From: Janthinobacterium lividum
Lineage (GTDB): Bacteria; Pseudomonadota; Gammaproteobacteria; Burkholderiales; Burkholderiaceae_D
NCBI RefSeq assembly: GCF_023509035.1
Contig: NZ_CP075583.1
Location: 6,198,331-6,262,330, forward strand
Direction of reading: 5' to 3'
DNA: 64,000 nt
The notes beneath the pieces are model-generated. The model ran no database searches and was not told the DNA's origin. It worked only from the letters and a program-made list of their open reading frames with translations. Shown in pieces: positions 1-9,393 of the stretch (its first letter is position 1; each line of letters opens with the position of its first letter). The position numbers and the translations under genes are program-made.

Positions 1-87
1 CAGCCAGCGGCTGCCCTGTTCCACATCGGGTTCCGGCAATGGACGATCACCCATTTCGGCAAGGCCGCCCGCTTCTTTGTCAGACAT
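1..87 (-). CDS. pqiB: PqiB, MCE-domain transport protein (N-terminal fragment)
   Basis: Only the first 29 codons lie in the window; the gene runs off the left edge. The ATG overlaps the stop codon of pqiA by 8 bases, which suggests translational coupling. The visible residues form a short polar cytoplasmic head, as expected before the membrane anchor of PqiB. PqiB proteins are MCE-family parts of an envelope lipid-transport system in which PqiA is the inner-membrane partner. The call rests mainly on its position after pqiA, since no diagnostic domain is visible. Confidence 0.6.
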   Translation of the reverse strand, partial: MSDKEAGGLAEMGDRPLPEPDVEQGSRWL

Positions 88-1455
88 GCTGTTCTCCAAT
101 CACTGTATTGTTTCCGGTATTTGCCACCACCACGGGTTCTTCCTCGCCAGGCACTTGCCCATCGACGGGGTCCCAGATCAGGCGCGGGTCGAACTGCATC
201 GCCGCCAGCATGGTCAGCACCACCACGGCGCCAAAGGCCAGCGCGCCGGGACCTGCAGTGATCACGGCCAGCGACTTGAAGCGCACCAGCGCCACCGTCA
301 GGGTGACGACGAAGATGTCGAGCATGGACCAGCGGCCGATGAATTCGACCATGCGGTACAAGATGGTGCGCTGGCGCGGCCGCCAGCGCGAACGCCGCTG
401 CGCGGTGAAGGCCAGCAGCGCCAGCACGCCCAGCTTGAGCATGGGCACGACCACGCTGGCGATGAAAATGATGATGGCCAGGCCCTTCGAGCCGCTGGTC
501 CAGAACAGCACCACGCCGCTCATAATGGTGTCGTTTTGTGCGCCAAACAAGGAATACGTCACCATCACGGGCAGCAGGTTGGCGGGAATGTAGAGGATCA
601 TGGCGGCGATCAGCAAGGCCCAGGTGCGATTGATGCTGTCCGGTTTGCGCACGTGCAGAGCCGTGCCGCAGCGCACGCAAGCCACGTGCCTGCCCTTGCC
701 CAAGGGTGGCGCCACCAGGCCGCAGGCATGGCAGGGCAACACCTTCTCGCCCGGCGCGAAGGCCTTGTAGCGGATGCCGGGCAGCGCTTGCCGCGTCAGG
801 TCGTCACCCAGCTTCCACAGGGCCTTGGGATCGAACGAAACGACGATGGCCAGCATCAGGGTCAGCGCGCCAAACGCGAACAGCCCCGGTTGCGGCAACA
901 CCGTGGCCAGGCTGGTCATCTTGACGACGGTGATCAGGATGCCGATCATCAGCACCTCCGTCATGCCCCATTCGCGCGCCGTCTGCACGGCGCGCAGCAC
1001 GCGGTTGAAGCCCGGCACCTTGACGCCGCCGCGCAAACCCAATGCCACATACAGCAGCGAACCGAGTTCGATGGCGGGAAAGAGAATGGTAAACAGGAAG
1101 ACCATCGTCGCCACGATGTGCATCTGCTCGGACCACAGCACGCGGATGGAACCGAGCAAGGTGGCGCTGGAAGTGAGGCCATTGACGTCGAGTTCGACGA
1201 TGGGGAAAAACTGGGCGATCAAAAGACAAAGGCGGCGCCCAGGGTCAGCGCCACCACCTTGGTCAATTCGGCCGATGCGCCCCGCGCGTGGGCGCCCCGG
1301 TACAGCACCGAGCGGCAACGGATGCAGCGCGCCTTTTCGCGGGGACGCAGCGGACGTTTGCGGTACAGCACGCCGCAGTCATGACAGCTAATCAGGTCGT
1401 ATCGGTGCACAGTGTGAAGTTTGCCAGCGCCCGAAGCGCGACTATCCCATGTCAA
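80..1455 (-). CDS. pqiA: Paraquat-inducible protein A, inner-membrane protein (frameshifted)
   Basis: PqiA is the inner-membrane partner of PqiB/PqiC in lipid transport across the cell envelope. The reading frame is in two pieces. An N-terminal part starts at 1455 and has zinc-ribbon pairs CHDC and CIRC. It runs into a stop at about 1219, while the rest continues in another frame with a second CHAC/CVRC ribbon and several membrane segments. Restoring one base near 1219-1225 (sequence GTCTTTTGATC on the coding strand) gives a continuous protein of about 458 residues with two PqiA repeats. The break is as likely a sequencing error as a real mutation. Alternative starts cannot be excluded, because no strong ribosome-binding site is evident. 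Confidence 0.85.
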
Positions 1456-1505
1456 TGCCAGCCATCATATTACAGAGTTGGCATTTTCCTGCACCTCAGC
1501 ACTAT

Positions 1506-2858
1506 TTATTGTTCTGCGCCTAACAATGTCTCGACCGCACGGCCAATTTGCAGCACTCTTTCATCCGTGCCGGCCAGACCGCAAATGCCCAGCCCCACGG
1601 GCAGTTCGCCGTCGGCATGGCAAGGCAGCGACAGCGCGCAGCCGTCGAGGAAGTTGATCACGCTGGCGTTGCGCAACACGAGGCCATTCGTGGCAAAAAA
1701 AGTGGCGTCATCCGCTTCCAGGGGTGCGACTTCCGGCGCTAGAATAGCCACGCTGGGCATCAGCCAGGCATCGAATGGCGCCAGACGCCGCCGGGCGATG
1801 GCGATCAGGCGCGCACGCGCATCGAGCAAGTCGATGTAGTCGGCCGCGCCTTGCTGCTGGCCGCGGCGGATGCGCGCCGCCACGCGCTGGTCGTACTGCG
1901 CGCCCTTCTCTTCAAGCAACACCCTGTGCCAGTGCCAGGCTTCCGCCGCCACCAGGCCGCCGCCGCCATTCAACGTCGGCAGTTCCAGCAATTCGGGGAA
2001 ATCGAACTGTTCCACCTGCGCGCCGGCTTGCCGCAGCTTGTCCAGTGCGGCGTCAAAAGCCTGCTGCACCTGCGGCGCCACGTGCGTACCGACGTAGTCA
2101 AGGGTAAAGCCGAAGCGCAAGCCTTTCAGTGCTGGCGCCTGCGCGCCGATGTCATGGCCCGACAGCGCTGCGTACAAAATGGCGCAGCAATCGACGCTGT
2201 GCGCGATGGGCCCGGCCGAGTCGAGGGAGCGCGACAGGGGCACCGTGCCGGCCAGCGACACGGAAGCCGCCGTCGGCTTGAAGCCCGTCAGGCCGCAAAA
2301 AGCGGACGGGATGCGGATCGAGCCGCCCGTGTCCGTGCCCAGCGCGCCGGCCGCCATCGTCAACGCCACCGTCACGGCGCCGCCAGAAGTGGAACCTCCC
2401 GCCACGCGTGCGCGGTCGTGCGGGTTGCGCGGCGTACCGTAATGGGGATTCAAGCCCAGGCCGGAAAACGCGAATTCGCTCATGTTGGTGCGTCCCAGCA
2501 GGATGGCGCCGGCCGCGCGCAGGCGCGCCACGGCGCCCGCATCGGCCACGGCGGGCGGCGCGTCGGCCAGCGCCAGCGAGGCGGCGCTGCTGACCTGCCC
2601 CCTGACGTCGAACAGGTCCTTGATCGAGATGGGCACGCCGGCCAGGGGCGAGGCAACGATACCGGCCGCGCGCGCCGCATCGCTGGCGCGTGCCTCGGCC
2701 AGCGCCTGTTCACCGTCGAGGCTGACATAAGCATGGCCGCCCTGCGCCCGGTGCGCCTCGGCGCGCGCCAGCATCTGCTCTGTCAGCTGCACGCTGGTGA
2801 TGCGGCCAGCAGCCAGGTCGGCCGCCAGTTCGCGAATGGTCTTGGTCAGCTCGGTCAT
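1506..2858 (-). CDS. Amidase-signature family hydrolase
   Basis: A 450-residue amidase-signature enzyme. The catalytic triad is visible as Lys80 (SIKDLFD), cis-Ser156 (GGSTSGG) and nucleophile Ser180 (GTDTGGS); the 24-residue spacing between the serines matches the family. I chose the start at 2858 because AAGGATAAGAGA precedes it; the longer upstream reading has no such site. It is the last gene of a unit with DUF2848, an MHS-family transporter and an EthD-like protein, with 4 bases between the DUF2848 stop and this start. The setting suggests hydrolysis of a small imported amide or ureide, but the substrate cannot be named. GatA is unlikely, as no gatB or gatC is nearby. Confidence 0.85.
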   Translation of the reverse strand: MTELTKTIRELAADLAAGRITSVQLTEQMLARAEAHRAQGGHAYVSLDGEQALAEARASDAARAAGIVASPLAGVPISIKDLFDVRGQVSSAASLALADAPPAVADAGAVARLRAAGAILLGRTNMSEFAFSGLGLNPHYGTPRNPHDRARVAGGSTSGGAVTVALTMAAGALGTDTGGSIRIPSAFCGLTGFKPTAASVSLAGTVPLSRSLDSAGPIAHSVDCCAILYAALSGHDIGAQAPALKGLRFGFTLDYVGTHVAPQVQQAFDAALDKLRQAGAQVEQFDFPELLELPTLNGGGGLVAAEAWHWHRVLLEEKGAQYDQRVAARIRRGQQQGAADYIDLLDARARLIAIARRRLAPFDAWLMPSVAILAPEVAPLEADDATFFATNGLVLRNASVINFLDGCALSLPCHADGELPVGLGICGLAGTDERVLQIGRAVETLLGAEQ

Positions 2859-2862
2859 TCTC

Positions 2863-3540
2863 TTATCCTTCCACGGGCAGGGTTTGCACGGCATAGCGGT
2901 GCTGCAGGCGGCGCTGCAAGGCAGGATCATACAGCTCCAGCTCAAAGGCGTCGCCATGGCCCATCTCGCCGATGATCGGCTGCGTGCCGCAGAACATGGC
3001 GCTGCCCACAGGCAGGGTCGCCTGCCCCGTATAGCGCTGAATCAGGTCTTCCGGCGACAGCATACGCGTCACGGGGCCGTCCTGGTACAGGGCGGGCACG
3101 CCGGCCCGTTCGCGCCAGGAGCGCATCTGCAACTGGTCCCAGTGGCCGGCCACGTCAGCATAGCGCCACAAGGTATCGCCCACGGGCTTGCCGCACATCT
3201 GCTTGGACACTGTCACGCCATAGCTTTCTACCTTGCGGTCCGTATGGTCGGAACCGATGCCCACCAGCAGGCCGTATCGCGTGGAAAACAGCACGAATTC
3301 CGCTTCGCCCGAGGAATCGCGGCCCGCCACTTCGATGGCGGCATCGCTGGACAGCAGCGCCGCCGCCACGCGGTAGAACGTCGGCACATTCTGGGGGCGC
3401 GCCACGCCGATGGCTTCCAGTTCGGCGATATGGTGTTCCACCATCGCCATGTCGCGGCCCGTCCAGCCGGCGATGATCAGGTGATCGATGTCGAAGGTGA
3501 CGGGGCCGTGGCCTGCCAGTTGAAAACTTAATGTCGTCAT
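2863..3540 (-). CDS. DUF2848 domain-containing protein
   Basis: A 225-residue protein that I recognise as the DUF2848 family, whose members are distantly like the fumarylacetoacetate-hydrolase fold. The function is not established. A conserved-looking segment MCGKPVGDTLWRYADV lies in the middle. The start at 3540 is preceded by GAGGAA, and the stop of the upstream transporter gene falls just before it, so the two are probably coupled. It sits between an MHS permease and an amidase, which suggests a step in breakdown of the same imported compound. There is no signal peptide or membrane segment, so it should be cytoplasmic. Confidence 0.75.
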   Translation of the reverse strand: MTTLSFQLAGHGPVTFDIDHLIIAGWTGRDMAMVEHHIAELEAIGVARPQNVPTFYRVAAALLSSDAAIEVAGRDSSGEAEFVLFSTRYGLLVGIGSDHTDRKVESYGVTVSKQMCGKPVGDTLWRYADVAGHWDQLQMRSWRERAGVPALYQDGPVTRMLSPEDLIQRYTGQATLPVGSAMFCGTQPIIGEMGHGDAFELELYDPALQRRLQHRYAVQTLPVEG

Positions 3541-3544
3541 GATG

Positions 3545-4879
3545 TTATTCCTCAAGAGGGCCGCGGCCCGTTTCTCTGGCCGCGAAGACGGCGGCGCCGG
3601 TGATCAGCAAGGCCGCCGCCACATACAGCGAGACAGCCATGGTGCTGTTGTATGAGCGGTACAGGCTGGCGATGACGAGGGGCGCGAAGCCGCCGCCGAT
3701 GACGCCGGCCAGGGTGTAGGCCAGAGAAGACCCCGCATAGCGCACCTTGGTGGGGAATTGCTCGATGACGAAGGCGGCTTGCGGGCCATACATGATGGCG
3801 TGGATGACCAGGCCCACGACGACCGCCGTGACGATGGCGGCCGGGCTGGCCGTATCCAACAAGGTGAAGAAGGCAAACGCCCACACCAGGCCGAGGATGG
3901 CGCCCAGCGCATACACGGGACGGCGGCCGATCTTGTCCGACAGAACGCCAAACAGGGGCACCGCCAGTGCATTGCAAGCCGTGCCGATCATGATGGCGCT
4001 CAACGCCAGGGTCGACGACAGGTGCAGCACCGTCGTCACATACGTGAGCGTGAACACCACCACCAGCGCATACAGCACGTCCGAGCCGATACGCACGCCA
4101 CCGGCGATCAGCAGGCGGCGCCAGTAGATGCGCAGCACGTCGCCGATCGGCGCTTCCGCCTTCGCATCCTGCTGGTCAAGTTCCTTGAACAGCGGGGTTT
4201 CCTCGATGCCGCTGCGTATCCACATGCCGAAGGCCACCAGCAGCAGGCTGGCGATGAATGGCATGCGCCAGCCCCAGTCCATGAACGCTTCATGCGGCAG
4301 CAGATAGGTGATCAGGCCGATGCAGCCCGTCGCCAGCAAGGTGCCGAACGACGGCCCCACCTGCGTCCACGAAGCGTTGCGGCCCCGCTTGTCCGGCGCG
4401 CCGTGTTCGACGGAGATCAGCACGGCGCCCGCCCATTCGCCACCCAGCGCGATGCCCTGCACGAAGCGCAGCGCCACCAGCAGGATGGGACTCCAGATGC
4501 CGGCCGTCGCGTAGGTGGGCAAGAGCCCCATCAGGCCCGTCGTCACGCCCATCAGCATCAGGGTGACCACCAGCACCCAGCGGCGTCCCAGCTTGTCGCC
4601 CAGGTGGCCGAAGATCACGCCGCCGATGGGGCGCGAGATATAGCCGACGGCATACGTGGAAAAGGCCAGGATGGTTCCCGTCAACGGATCGAATGAGGGA
4701 AAGAACAAATGGTTGAAGATCAGCGCGGCCATGGTGTTGTAGACGGTGAAGTCATACCATTCCAGGGTCGTGCCGACCATGCTGGCCGTGGCCAGACGGC
4801 CCGTCTTGGCCGTCGTGGCCTTCTCGCCCGGTGCCTGGGCCGCCGGATGCGCAGCGTTTGCCGTTGTATATGTGGTCAT
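3545..4879 (-). CDS. MHS-family MFS metabolite:H+ symporter
   Basis: A 444-residue major-facilitator protein with about twelve hydrophobic segments. The signature loop RPIGGVIFGHLGDKLGRR and the GGEWAGAVLISVEH segment are typical of the metabolite:H+ symporter subgroup (the ProP, ShiA and KgtP type). It probably imports an organic acid or small amide. It is followed by DUF2848 and the amidase and preceded by an EthD-like protein and a LysR regulator, all on the same strand, so its substrate is likely what those enzymes process. The 108-base gap upstream (4880-4987) shows no clear gene or terminator. The substrate itself is not readable from sequence. Confidence 0.85.
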   Translation of the reverse strand: MTTYTTANAAHPAAQAPGEKATTAKTGRLATASMVGTTLEWYDFTVYNTMAALIFNHLFFPSFDPLTGTILAFSTYAVGYISRPIGGVIFGHLGDKLGRRWVLVVTLMLMGVTTGLMGLLPTYATAGIWSPILLVALRFVQGIALGGEWAGAVLISVEHGAPDKRGRNASWTQVGPSFGTLLATGCIGLITYLLPHEAFMDWGWRMPFIASLLLVAFGMWIRSGIEETPLFKELDQQDAKAEAPIGDVLRIYWRRLLIAGGVRIGSDVLYALVVVFTLTYVTTVLHLSSTLALSAIMIGTACNALAVPLFGVLSDKIGRRPVYALGAILGLVWAFAFFTLLDTASPAAIVTAVVVGLVIHAIMYGPQAAFVIEQFPTKVRYAGSSLAYTLAGVIGGGFAPLVIASLYRSYNSTMAVSLYVAAALLITGAAVFAARETGRGPLEE

Positions 4880-4987
4880 TGCCTACCTCTCTCGTCAGTT
4901 TTATTGCAGGTCCGCCGCAGGATGCTTTGCCCTGCGCCGTGGCCCGTGTCTCGTGTTATCAGTGCCGGCAAGATGCGCGCGGACGCG

Positions 4988-5659
4988 TCAGGCAGCGTGC
5001 AAGTCGGCCTCGCGCAGTTGCCAGGACAGCTGCAGGATGGCCGCCTGTTCGCCGTCGAGCCCCAGCGCCGCGCTGGCCGCATCGGCCGCCGCCATGGCGA
5101 CGCTTTCCGACGACGCGTCGATCAGGAAAATCGGGTCGAGCACGCGGCCCTCCTTCTGCTCCGCCGGCAGGGGGCCGGACAGATTGGCGTCTGGCGTGAG
5201 CAAGCGTGTGGCAATGACGCCGTCGATCTGCAGCAATGTCGCCCCCAGCGTGGCCATGGCGGCCACGGCTTGCGCGTCCTGGCCGATGGCTGGCGCACCC
5301 AGGCGCAGCACGGCCAGCCAGGCGCCCATGCCCATGCCCGTTTCCGCCTCGATGGCGCAAACGCGGCGCATCGGGTCCACCATGCGCTGCAAATTCGTCA
5401 CCGACCATGGGGTCTGCTGGCCGAAGGCCTTGAAGTAGTCGGGAGTCTGGAAGGCGGCGAGCGACACGGTGCGGTACAGGCCCAGGTATTTGCGGGAACC
5501 GTGCACGCTCTGGTAGCGCGTGCCGCTGACAAAGCCGGGAATGCGCACGCGCTCTTCCACATGTTCGCGGTCATACCAGCGGTTGAAATCGCGTTCGTGT
5601 TCCGGGTCGGCGCTGGTCCAGACAAACAGGATGCCTGGCAAGGTGGGGGACGTCGTCAT
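4988..5659 (-). CDS. DUF4286/EthD-like alpha-beta barrel protein
   Basis: A protein of about 223 residues. The N-terminal half carries a pattern (FNRWYDREHVEERVRIPGF) characteristic of EthD/DUF4286 dimeric alpha-beta barrels. The second half looks like a weaker repeat of the same fold, so a single chain may form the two-lobed barrel. Such proteins are often accessory or small catalytic subunits in degradation of organic compounds. The start was chosen at the MTTSPTLPG methionine rather than the upstream GTG. It is transcribed in the same direction as the transporter, DUF2848 and amidase genes, and probably belongs to that unit. The precise function is unknown. Confidence 0.6.
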   Translation of the reverse strand: MTTSPTLPGILFVWTSADPEHERDFNRWYDREHVEERVRIPGFVSGTRYQSVHGSRKYLGLYRTVSLAAFQTPDYFKAFGQQTPWSVTNLQRMVDPMRRVCAIEAETGMGMGAWLAVLRLGAPAIGQDAQAVAAMATLGATLLQIDGVIATRLLTPDANLSGPLPAEQKEGRVLDPIFLIDASSESVAMAAADAASAALGLDGEQAAILQLSWQLREADLHAA

Positions 5660-5786
5660 GATGGTTCCGTTCTGCGTTATGGGTGGTGTGCCAACCCAGA
5701 ATAGGTGGCACGCCATCACTTGGCAAACGGGTTATTCTGAACGCGACTGATAAGTTTTTCTTGTGGGTCGCCGCGGTGGCAGCAAC

Positions 5787-6734
5787 TTATAACAGCAATT
5801 TAATTGTCACGCTCGCGCACCGGCGCCATATTCCTCGCCCAAACTCAGGGTAAAACCTGGCCGCCTCTTCGCACGCCAGCATGGCCACCAGCTGGATCGC
5901 TTCCGTGGTGATGTCTTCGCTGTAGCTGATGACGATGCGCTGCGGCGCCAGGGCGCTGGCGCAGGGAATCAGGGCGATGTTGCCCTGCTCGATTTCCTCA
6001 CGCAGGGGCGCCAGCGGCAGCACGGCGATGCCGAAGCCCGCCTTTACCAGGCGCACGATGGCGGAAATCGAGCTGACGCAATGCACGCGCCCCAGCTGCA
6101 CGCCCTCATCCTGGCACAGCGCCTTCAATGCGGAATGCGGCTGCGAGCCACGGTTCATGGTGATGATGGGGTGCTGCGCCAGTTGCGCCACCGTGAACGG
6201 CGTGCCCGTATCGGGCCAGTCGGCCTTTCTGCCCGCCCAGCCCATGGCGATGGCGCCGCTGCCCGTGCTGCGGATATGGTCGCCCGTCAGCATGTCCGTC
6301 TGCAGCGCGATATCGAGCTCGCCCTGCTGCAGCTGTTCGTGCAGGCGACGCGTCGATTCGGACGTCAGTTGAATCTCGATGCCCGGATAGCGTTCCTGCA
6401 CCCGCTGCAGGAAGGGAATCAGCCAGGTATGCACGATGGTTTCGATGACGCCGATGCGCACCTCACCGGTGATCTGCGCGGGCGAGGAATTGGCCGCGTA
6501 CATGTCGCGGCACAGTTCCAGCATGCGTTCGGCGTACACGAGCAGGTTGCGCCCGGCGAAAGTCAGGCGGATTTCACGCGCGTCGCGGTCAAACAGACGC
6601 GTGCCGAAATCCTGCTCCAGCGAGGCGATGCGGTTCGAAATGGCAGCTTGCGTGATGTGCAGCTTGTCAGCCGCCGTGCGAAAGCTGCCCAGCCGCGCAG
6701 CCCAGACAAACGCTTCGAGAAAACGGGTATTCAA
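5787..6734 (-). CDS. LysR-family transcriptional regulator
   Basis: A 315-residue LysR-type regulator. The N-terminal winged helix (RTAADKLHITQAAISNRI, then SLEQDFGTRLF) is followed by a periplasmic-binding-protein-like effector domain. The reading frame opens with TTG and no better start lies close by. It is upstream of, and on the same strand as, the EthD-like, MHS transporter, DUF2848 and amidase genes, with 127 bases between its stop and the next start, so it is the best candidate to control them. The effector is unknown. LysR proteins normally need a divergent target; here there is none adjacent, so control of the downstream unit is inference. Confidence 0.8.
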   Translation of the reverse strand: MNTRFLEAFVWAARLGSFRTAADKLHITQAAISNRIASLEQDFGTRLFDRDAREIRLTFAGRNLLVYAERMLELCRDMYAANSSPAQITGEVRIGVIETIVHTWLIPFLQRVQERYPGIEIQLTSESTRRLHEQLQQGELDIALQTDMLTGDHIRSTGSGAIAMGWAGRKADWPDTGTPFTVAQLAQHPIITMNRGSQPHSALKALCQDEGVQLGRVHCVSSISAIVRLVKAGFGIAVLPLAPLREEIEQGNIALIPCASALAPQRIVISYSEDITTEAIQLVAMLACEEAARFYPEFGRGIWRRCASVTIKLLL

Positions 6735-6803
6735 TGGGATTCTTCTTCACGTAATGTGTGCTCGGCCCATTGTAAGCCAAACTGCCTTGCCTTATTTCCT
6801 GCC

Positions 6804-8039
6804 CTATTTCTGCCCCAGGAAGTCCAGCAGGGTCAGGGCGACGATCTTGCTGGCCTTGCGCAAATCATCGAGCGCCAGGCGTTCATCTGCCTTCTTCGCA
6901 TTCGATTCGGGCACCGTGCGCGGGCCGGCGCCATACAGCACGGCGGGGATGCCCCGTTCGCCATACAGGCGCGCATCCGCATACAGGGGCGTGCCGACGG
7001 CGGGAATCGTTTCGCCGAGGATGGCTTGCGCATTTTTCTGCAGGCTGCCGACCAGTTGCTCGGAACCGGGCAAGGGCCGCAGCGCGTGCGACAACAGCAG
7101 GCGGCGAATCTCGATGCGGATGCCAGGCTCGCCGCGCACGGCGTCCTCGATCAGCGTGCGTACCTGCGCTTCCACCGCCACCGGGTCTTCTTCCGGGATC
7201 ATGCGCCGGTCCATCTTCATGACGACCTTGCCCGGCACCACATTGGTGTTCGTGCCGCCGTCGATGCGACCCACCAGCATGGTGGGCGAGTCGATGCCCG
7301 CCACCCTGGATTTGATCTTTTTCAGCTCCGGCAGCTGGCCGTAAATGGCGTTGAGGATCTTGTTGGCCGCCTGCAGGGCGTCATGTCCCGTCTCCGGCAT
7401 GGAGCCGTGGCCCGACTTGCCGTGCACGGTGATTTCCAGCTGCAGGCAGGCGTTGTGCGCCGTGACGATGCCATAGCTGAAACCGGCGGCGATGACGAAA
7501 TCGGGCTTCGTCAGCTGCTGTTCCAGCAGCCAGCCCGGCCCCAGCAAACCGCCGAATTCCTCGTCGTACGTGAAATGCAATTCCAGCTGGCCTTTTAGCG
7601 GAATGCCCAGTGCTTCGAGCGCGCGCGCGGCAAACACATATGTGGCGAAATCACCCTTCGAGACGGCCGTCGCTCGGCCATACATGTAACCACCGTCGAT
7701 CTGGCCGCCATACGGCGGAAACGTCCAGTTGTCGCCGGGTGGCACCACGTCGCCATGCGCATTCAGGGCCACGGTCGGCCCGCCGGCAGCATACGGGCGG
7801 CGCACGATCAGGTTGGTGATGCTTTGCATGCCATATGCCACCACCTGGTCCGCAGGCACCGCATGCTTTTCGGCGTTCCAGCCATACGCCTGCAGCAGCT
7901 GCGCCACCAGTTCCGCATGGGGCGCGTTATTGCCGGGCGGCGTATCCGTCGGCTGCTGCACCACCTTCTGTAAAAATGCGACTTCTTCATCGAAGTGTTC
8001 GTCGATCCAGGCCGTGATTCGTTCCGCGTGCGTTGTCAT
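6804..8039 (-). CDS. M20-family metallohydrolase (ArgE/DapE-like)
   Basis: A 411-residue M20-family metallohydrolase. Visible features are the metal-binding NAHGDVVPPG motif, the YDEEFGG glutamate motif and the dimerisation-domain segment GKSGHGSMPETGHDA. The family removes acyl, carbamoyl or peptidyl groups from amino nitrogen. Its start overlaps the stop of puuD (urate hydroxylase) by four bases, so the two are translationally coupled. That suggests a role near urate or ureide breakdown, but M20 enzymes are broad and the substrate cannot be assigned. It is not an allantoate amidohydrolase of the AllC type; that activity is supplied by the neighbouring fused gene. Confidence 0.75.
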   Translation of the reverse strand: MTTHAERITAWIDEHFDEEVAFLQKVVQQPTDTPPGNNAPHAELVAQLLQAYGWNAEKHAVPADQVVAYGMQSITNLIVRRPYAAGGPTVALNAHGDVVPPGDNWTFPPYGGQIDGGYMYGRATAVSKGDFATYVFAARALEALGIPLKGQLELHFTYDEEFGGLLGPGWLLEQQLTKPDFVIAAGFSYGIVTAHNACLQLEITVHGKSGHGSMPETGHDALQAANKILNAIYGQLPELKKIKSRVAGIDSPTMLVGRIDGGTNTNVVPGKVVMKMDRRMIPEEDPVAVEAQVRTLIEDAVRGEPGIRIEIRRLLLSHALRPLPGSEQLVGSLQKNAQAILGETIPAVGTPLYADARLYGERGIPAVLYGAGPRTVPESNAKKADERLALDDLRKASKIVALTLLDFLGQK

Positions 8040-9262
8040 TTTGCTCCTTGCATGGTCTGTTGCAGCCAGGCGCCCAATTCGCTGCGCTCGGCCTCCGTCA
8101 TATTGGTCAGGTTGCCGATCGGCATGGCTTTCAGCTCGATGGCCTGCTTGTAGATTTGCGCCGCATGCTGGCGGATTTCCGTTTCATTATCCAGCATCAT
8201 GCCGGCCGGCGCCGTGGCAAAACCCGGTTGCGTGGGCTGGGCCGAATGGCAGGTGGCGCAGCGCTGGGCGATGATGGCATGCACGCTCTTGAATTGCGCG
8301 GCAGGGTCCACCGCAGGTGCTGCCGCCACGGGCGCTTTCGGCGCGATGGCCACGGCCACGGCCACCAGCAAGACCACGCCGATGGCCGGGTAGCGCCACT
8401 CCACCCTGCCCTTGTGGCGCAGGTTGAAGAAGTGGCGAATGAAGACGCCGGCCGCCATGATCAGCGCCAGCACCAGCCACGCATGATCGTTGCGGTAGGT
8501 CATCGCATAGTGGTTGCTGATCATGATGAACAGCACCGGCAAGGTAAAGTAATTGTTATGCACACTGCGCTGCTTGGCCTTCAAGCCGTGCTTGGGATCG
8601 GGCAGCTTGCCAGCCGCCATGGCTTCGACCATCTTGCGCTGGCCGGGAATGATCAGCATCAGCACATTGGCCACCATGATGGTGCCGATCATGGCGCCCA
8701 CGTGGATGTAGGCGGCGCGTCCGCTCAACAAATGCGTGAGCACGTACGCAGCGCCGACGATCAGCGCGAACACCGTCACGCCGAACCACAGTTCATGTTT
8801 GGCCAGCGGGGAACGGCACAGCAAGTCGTATACGGTCCAGCCGATGACGAGCGTGGCGATGCCGATGCCGACGGCCTGGCCGCTGCTGATGTCGGCCACG
8901 GATTTGTCGATCATCATGGCCTGCGCATTGAAGTAATACGCGATGGTGAGCAGCGCGAAACCGGACAGCCAGGTCGAATACGCTTCCCACTTGAACCAGT
9001 GCAGTTCCTTCGGCAGTTCGGCGGGCGCCACCAGGTATTTTTGCGGGTTGTAGAAGCCGCCGCCATGCACGGCCCACAACTCTCCCGACACGCCCTTCTT
9101 CGCCAGCTCGGAGCCGGGCGCGGGCGGACGTATCGAGTTATCGAGCCAGACAAAATAAAAGGAAGCGCCGATCCAGGCGATGCCCGTGATGACGTGCAGC
9201 CAGCGGACGATCAGGTTCAGCCACTCCAGGCCGTACGGGATCAGGTAGGCAAATACTTCCAT
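8036..9262 (-). CDS. puuD: Urate hydroxylase PuuD (membrane urate oxidase with cytochrome c domain)
   Basis: A 408-residue membrane protein of the PuuD type, which oxidises urate to 5-hydroxyisourate and passes electrons to a cytochrome. The N-terminal part has about eight hydrophobic segments starting with WLNLIVRWLHVITGIAWIG. The C-terminal region carries a CATCH haem-binding motif (CxxCH, near residue 340), so the electron acceptor is fused. The start at 9262 follows AGAGGAAATTT. It is divergent from a LysR gene, with a palindromic operator-like site between them, and is coupled to an M20 hydrolase downstream. It supplies the step between XdhABC and UraH, both encoded in this window. Confidence 0.92.
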   Translation of the reverse strand: MEVFAYLIPYGLEWLNLIVRWLHVITGIAWIGASFYFVWLDNSIRPPAPGSELAKKGVSGELWAVHGGGFYNPQKYLVAPAELPKELHWFKWEAYSTWLSGFALLTIAYYFNAQAMMIDKSVADISSGQAVGIGIATLVIGWTVYDLLCRSPLAKHELWFGVTVFALIVGAAYVLTHLLSGRAAYIHVGAMIGTIMVANVLMLIIPGQRKMVEAMAAGKLPDPKHGLKAKQRSVHNNYFTLPVLFIMISNHYAMTYRNDHAWLVLALIMAAGVFIRHFFNLRHKGRVEWRYPAIGVVLLVAVAVAIAPKAPVAAAPAVDPAAQFKSVHAIIAQRCATCHSAQPTQPGFATAPAGMMLDNETEIRQHAAQIYKQAIELKAMPIGNLTNMTEAERSELGAWLQQTMQGAK

Positions 9263-9342
9263 AAATTTCCTCTAGTCAGACCGAACCAATATTCGTGCCA
9301 ATCTACACAAGATAAACGGATTTACCGCCCATCACATGAAAA

Positions 9343-9374
9343 ATATCGTATATTTGACATATTCAAATCGATAT
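9343..9374. promoter_or_regulatory. LysR-type operator between puuD and LysR gene
   Basis: Perfect inverted repeat ATTTGA-CATAT-TCAAAT (9352-9368), flanked by a wider pair ATATCG (9343-9348) and CGATAT (9369-9374). The T-N11-A type arrangement in a divergent LysR/target intergenic region is typical of LysR binding sites. It is 26 bases upstream of the LysR start and about 90 bases upstream of puuD. Confidence 0.65.
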
Positions 9375-9393
9375 ACAACAGAGCCGCCGCCAC

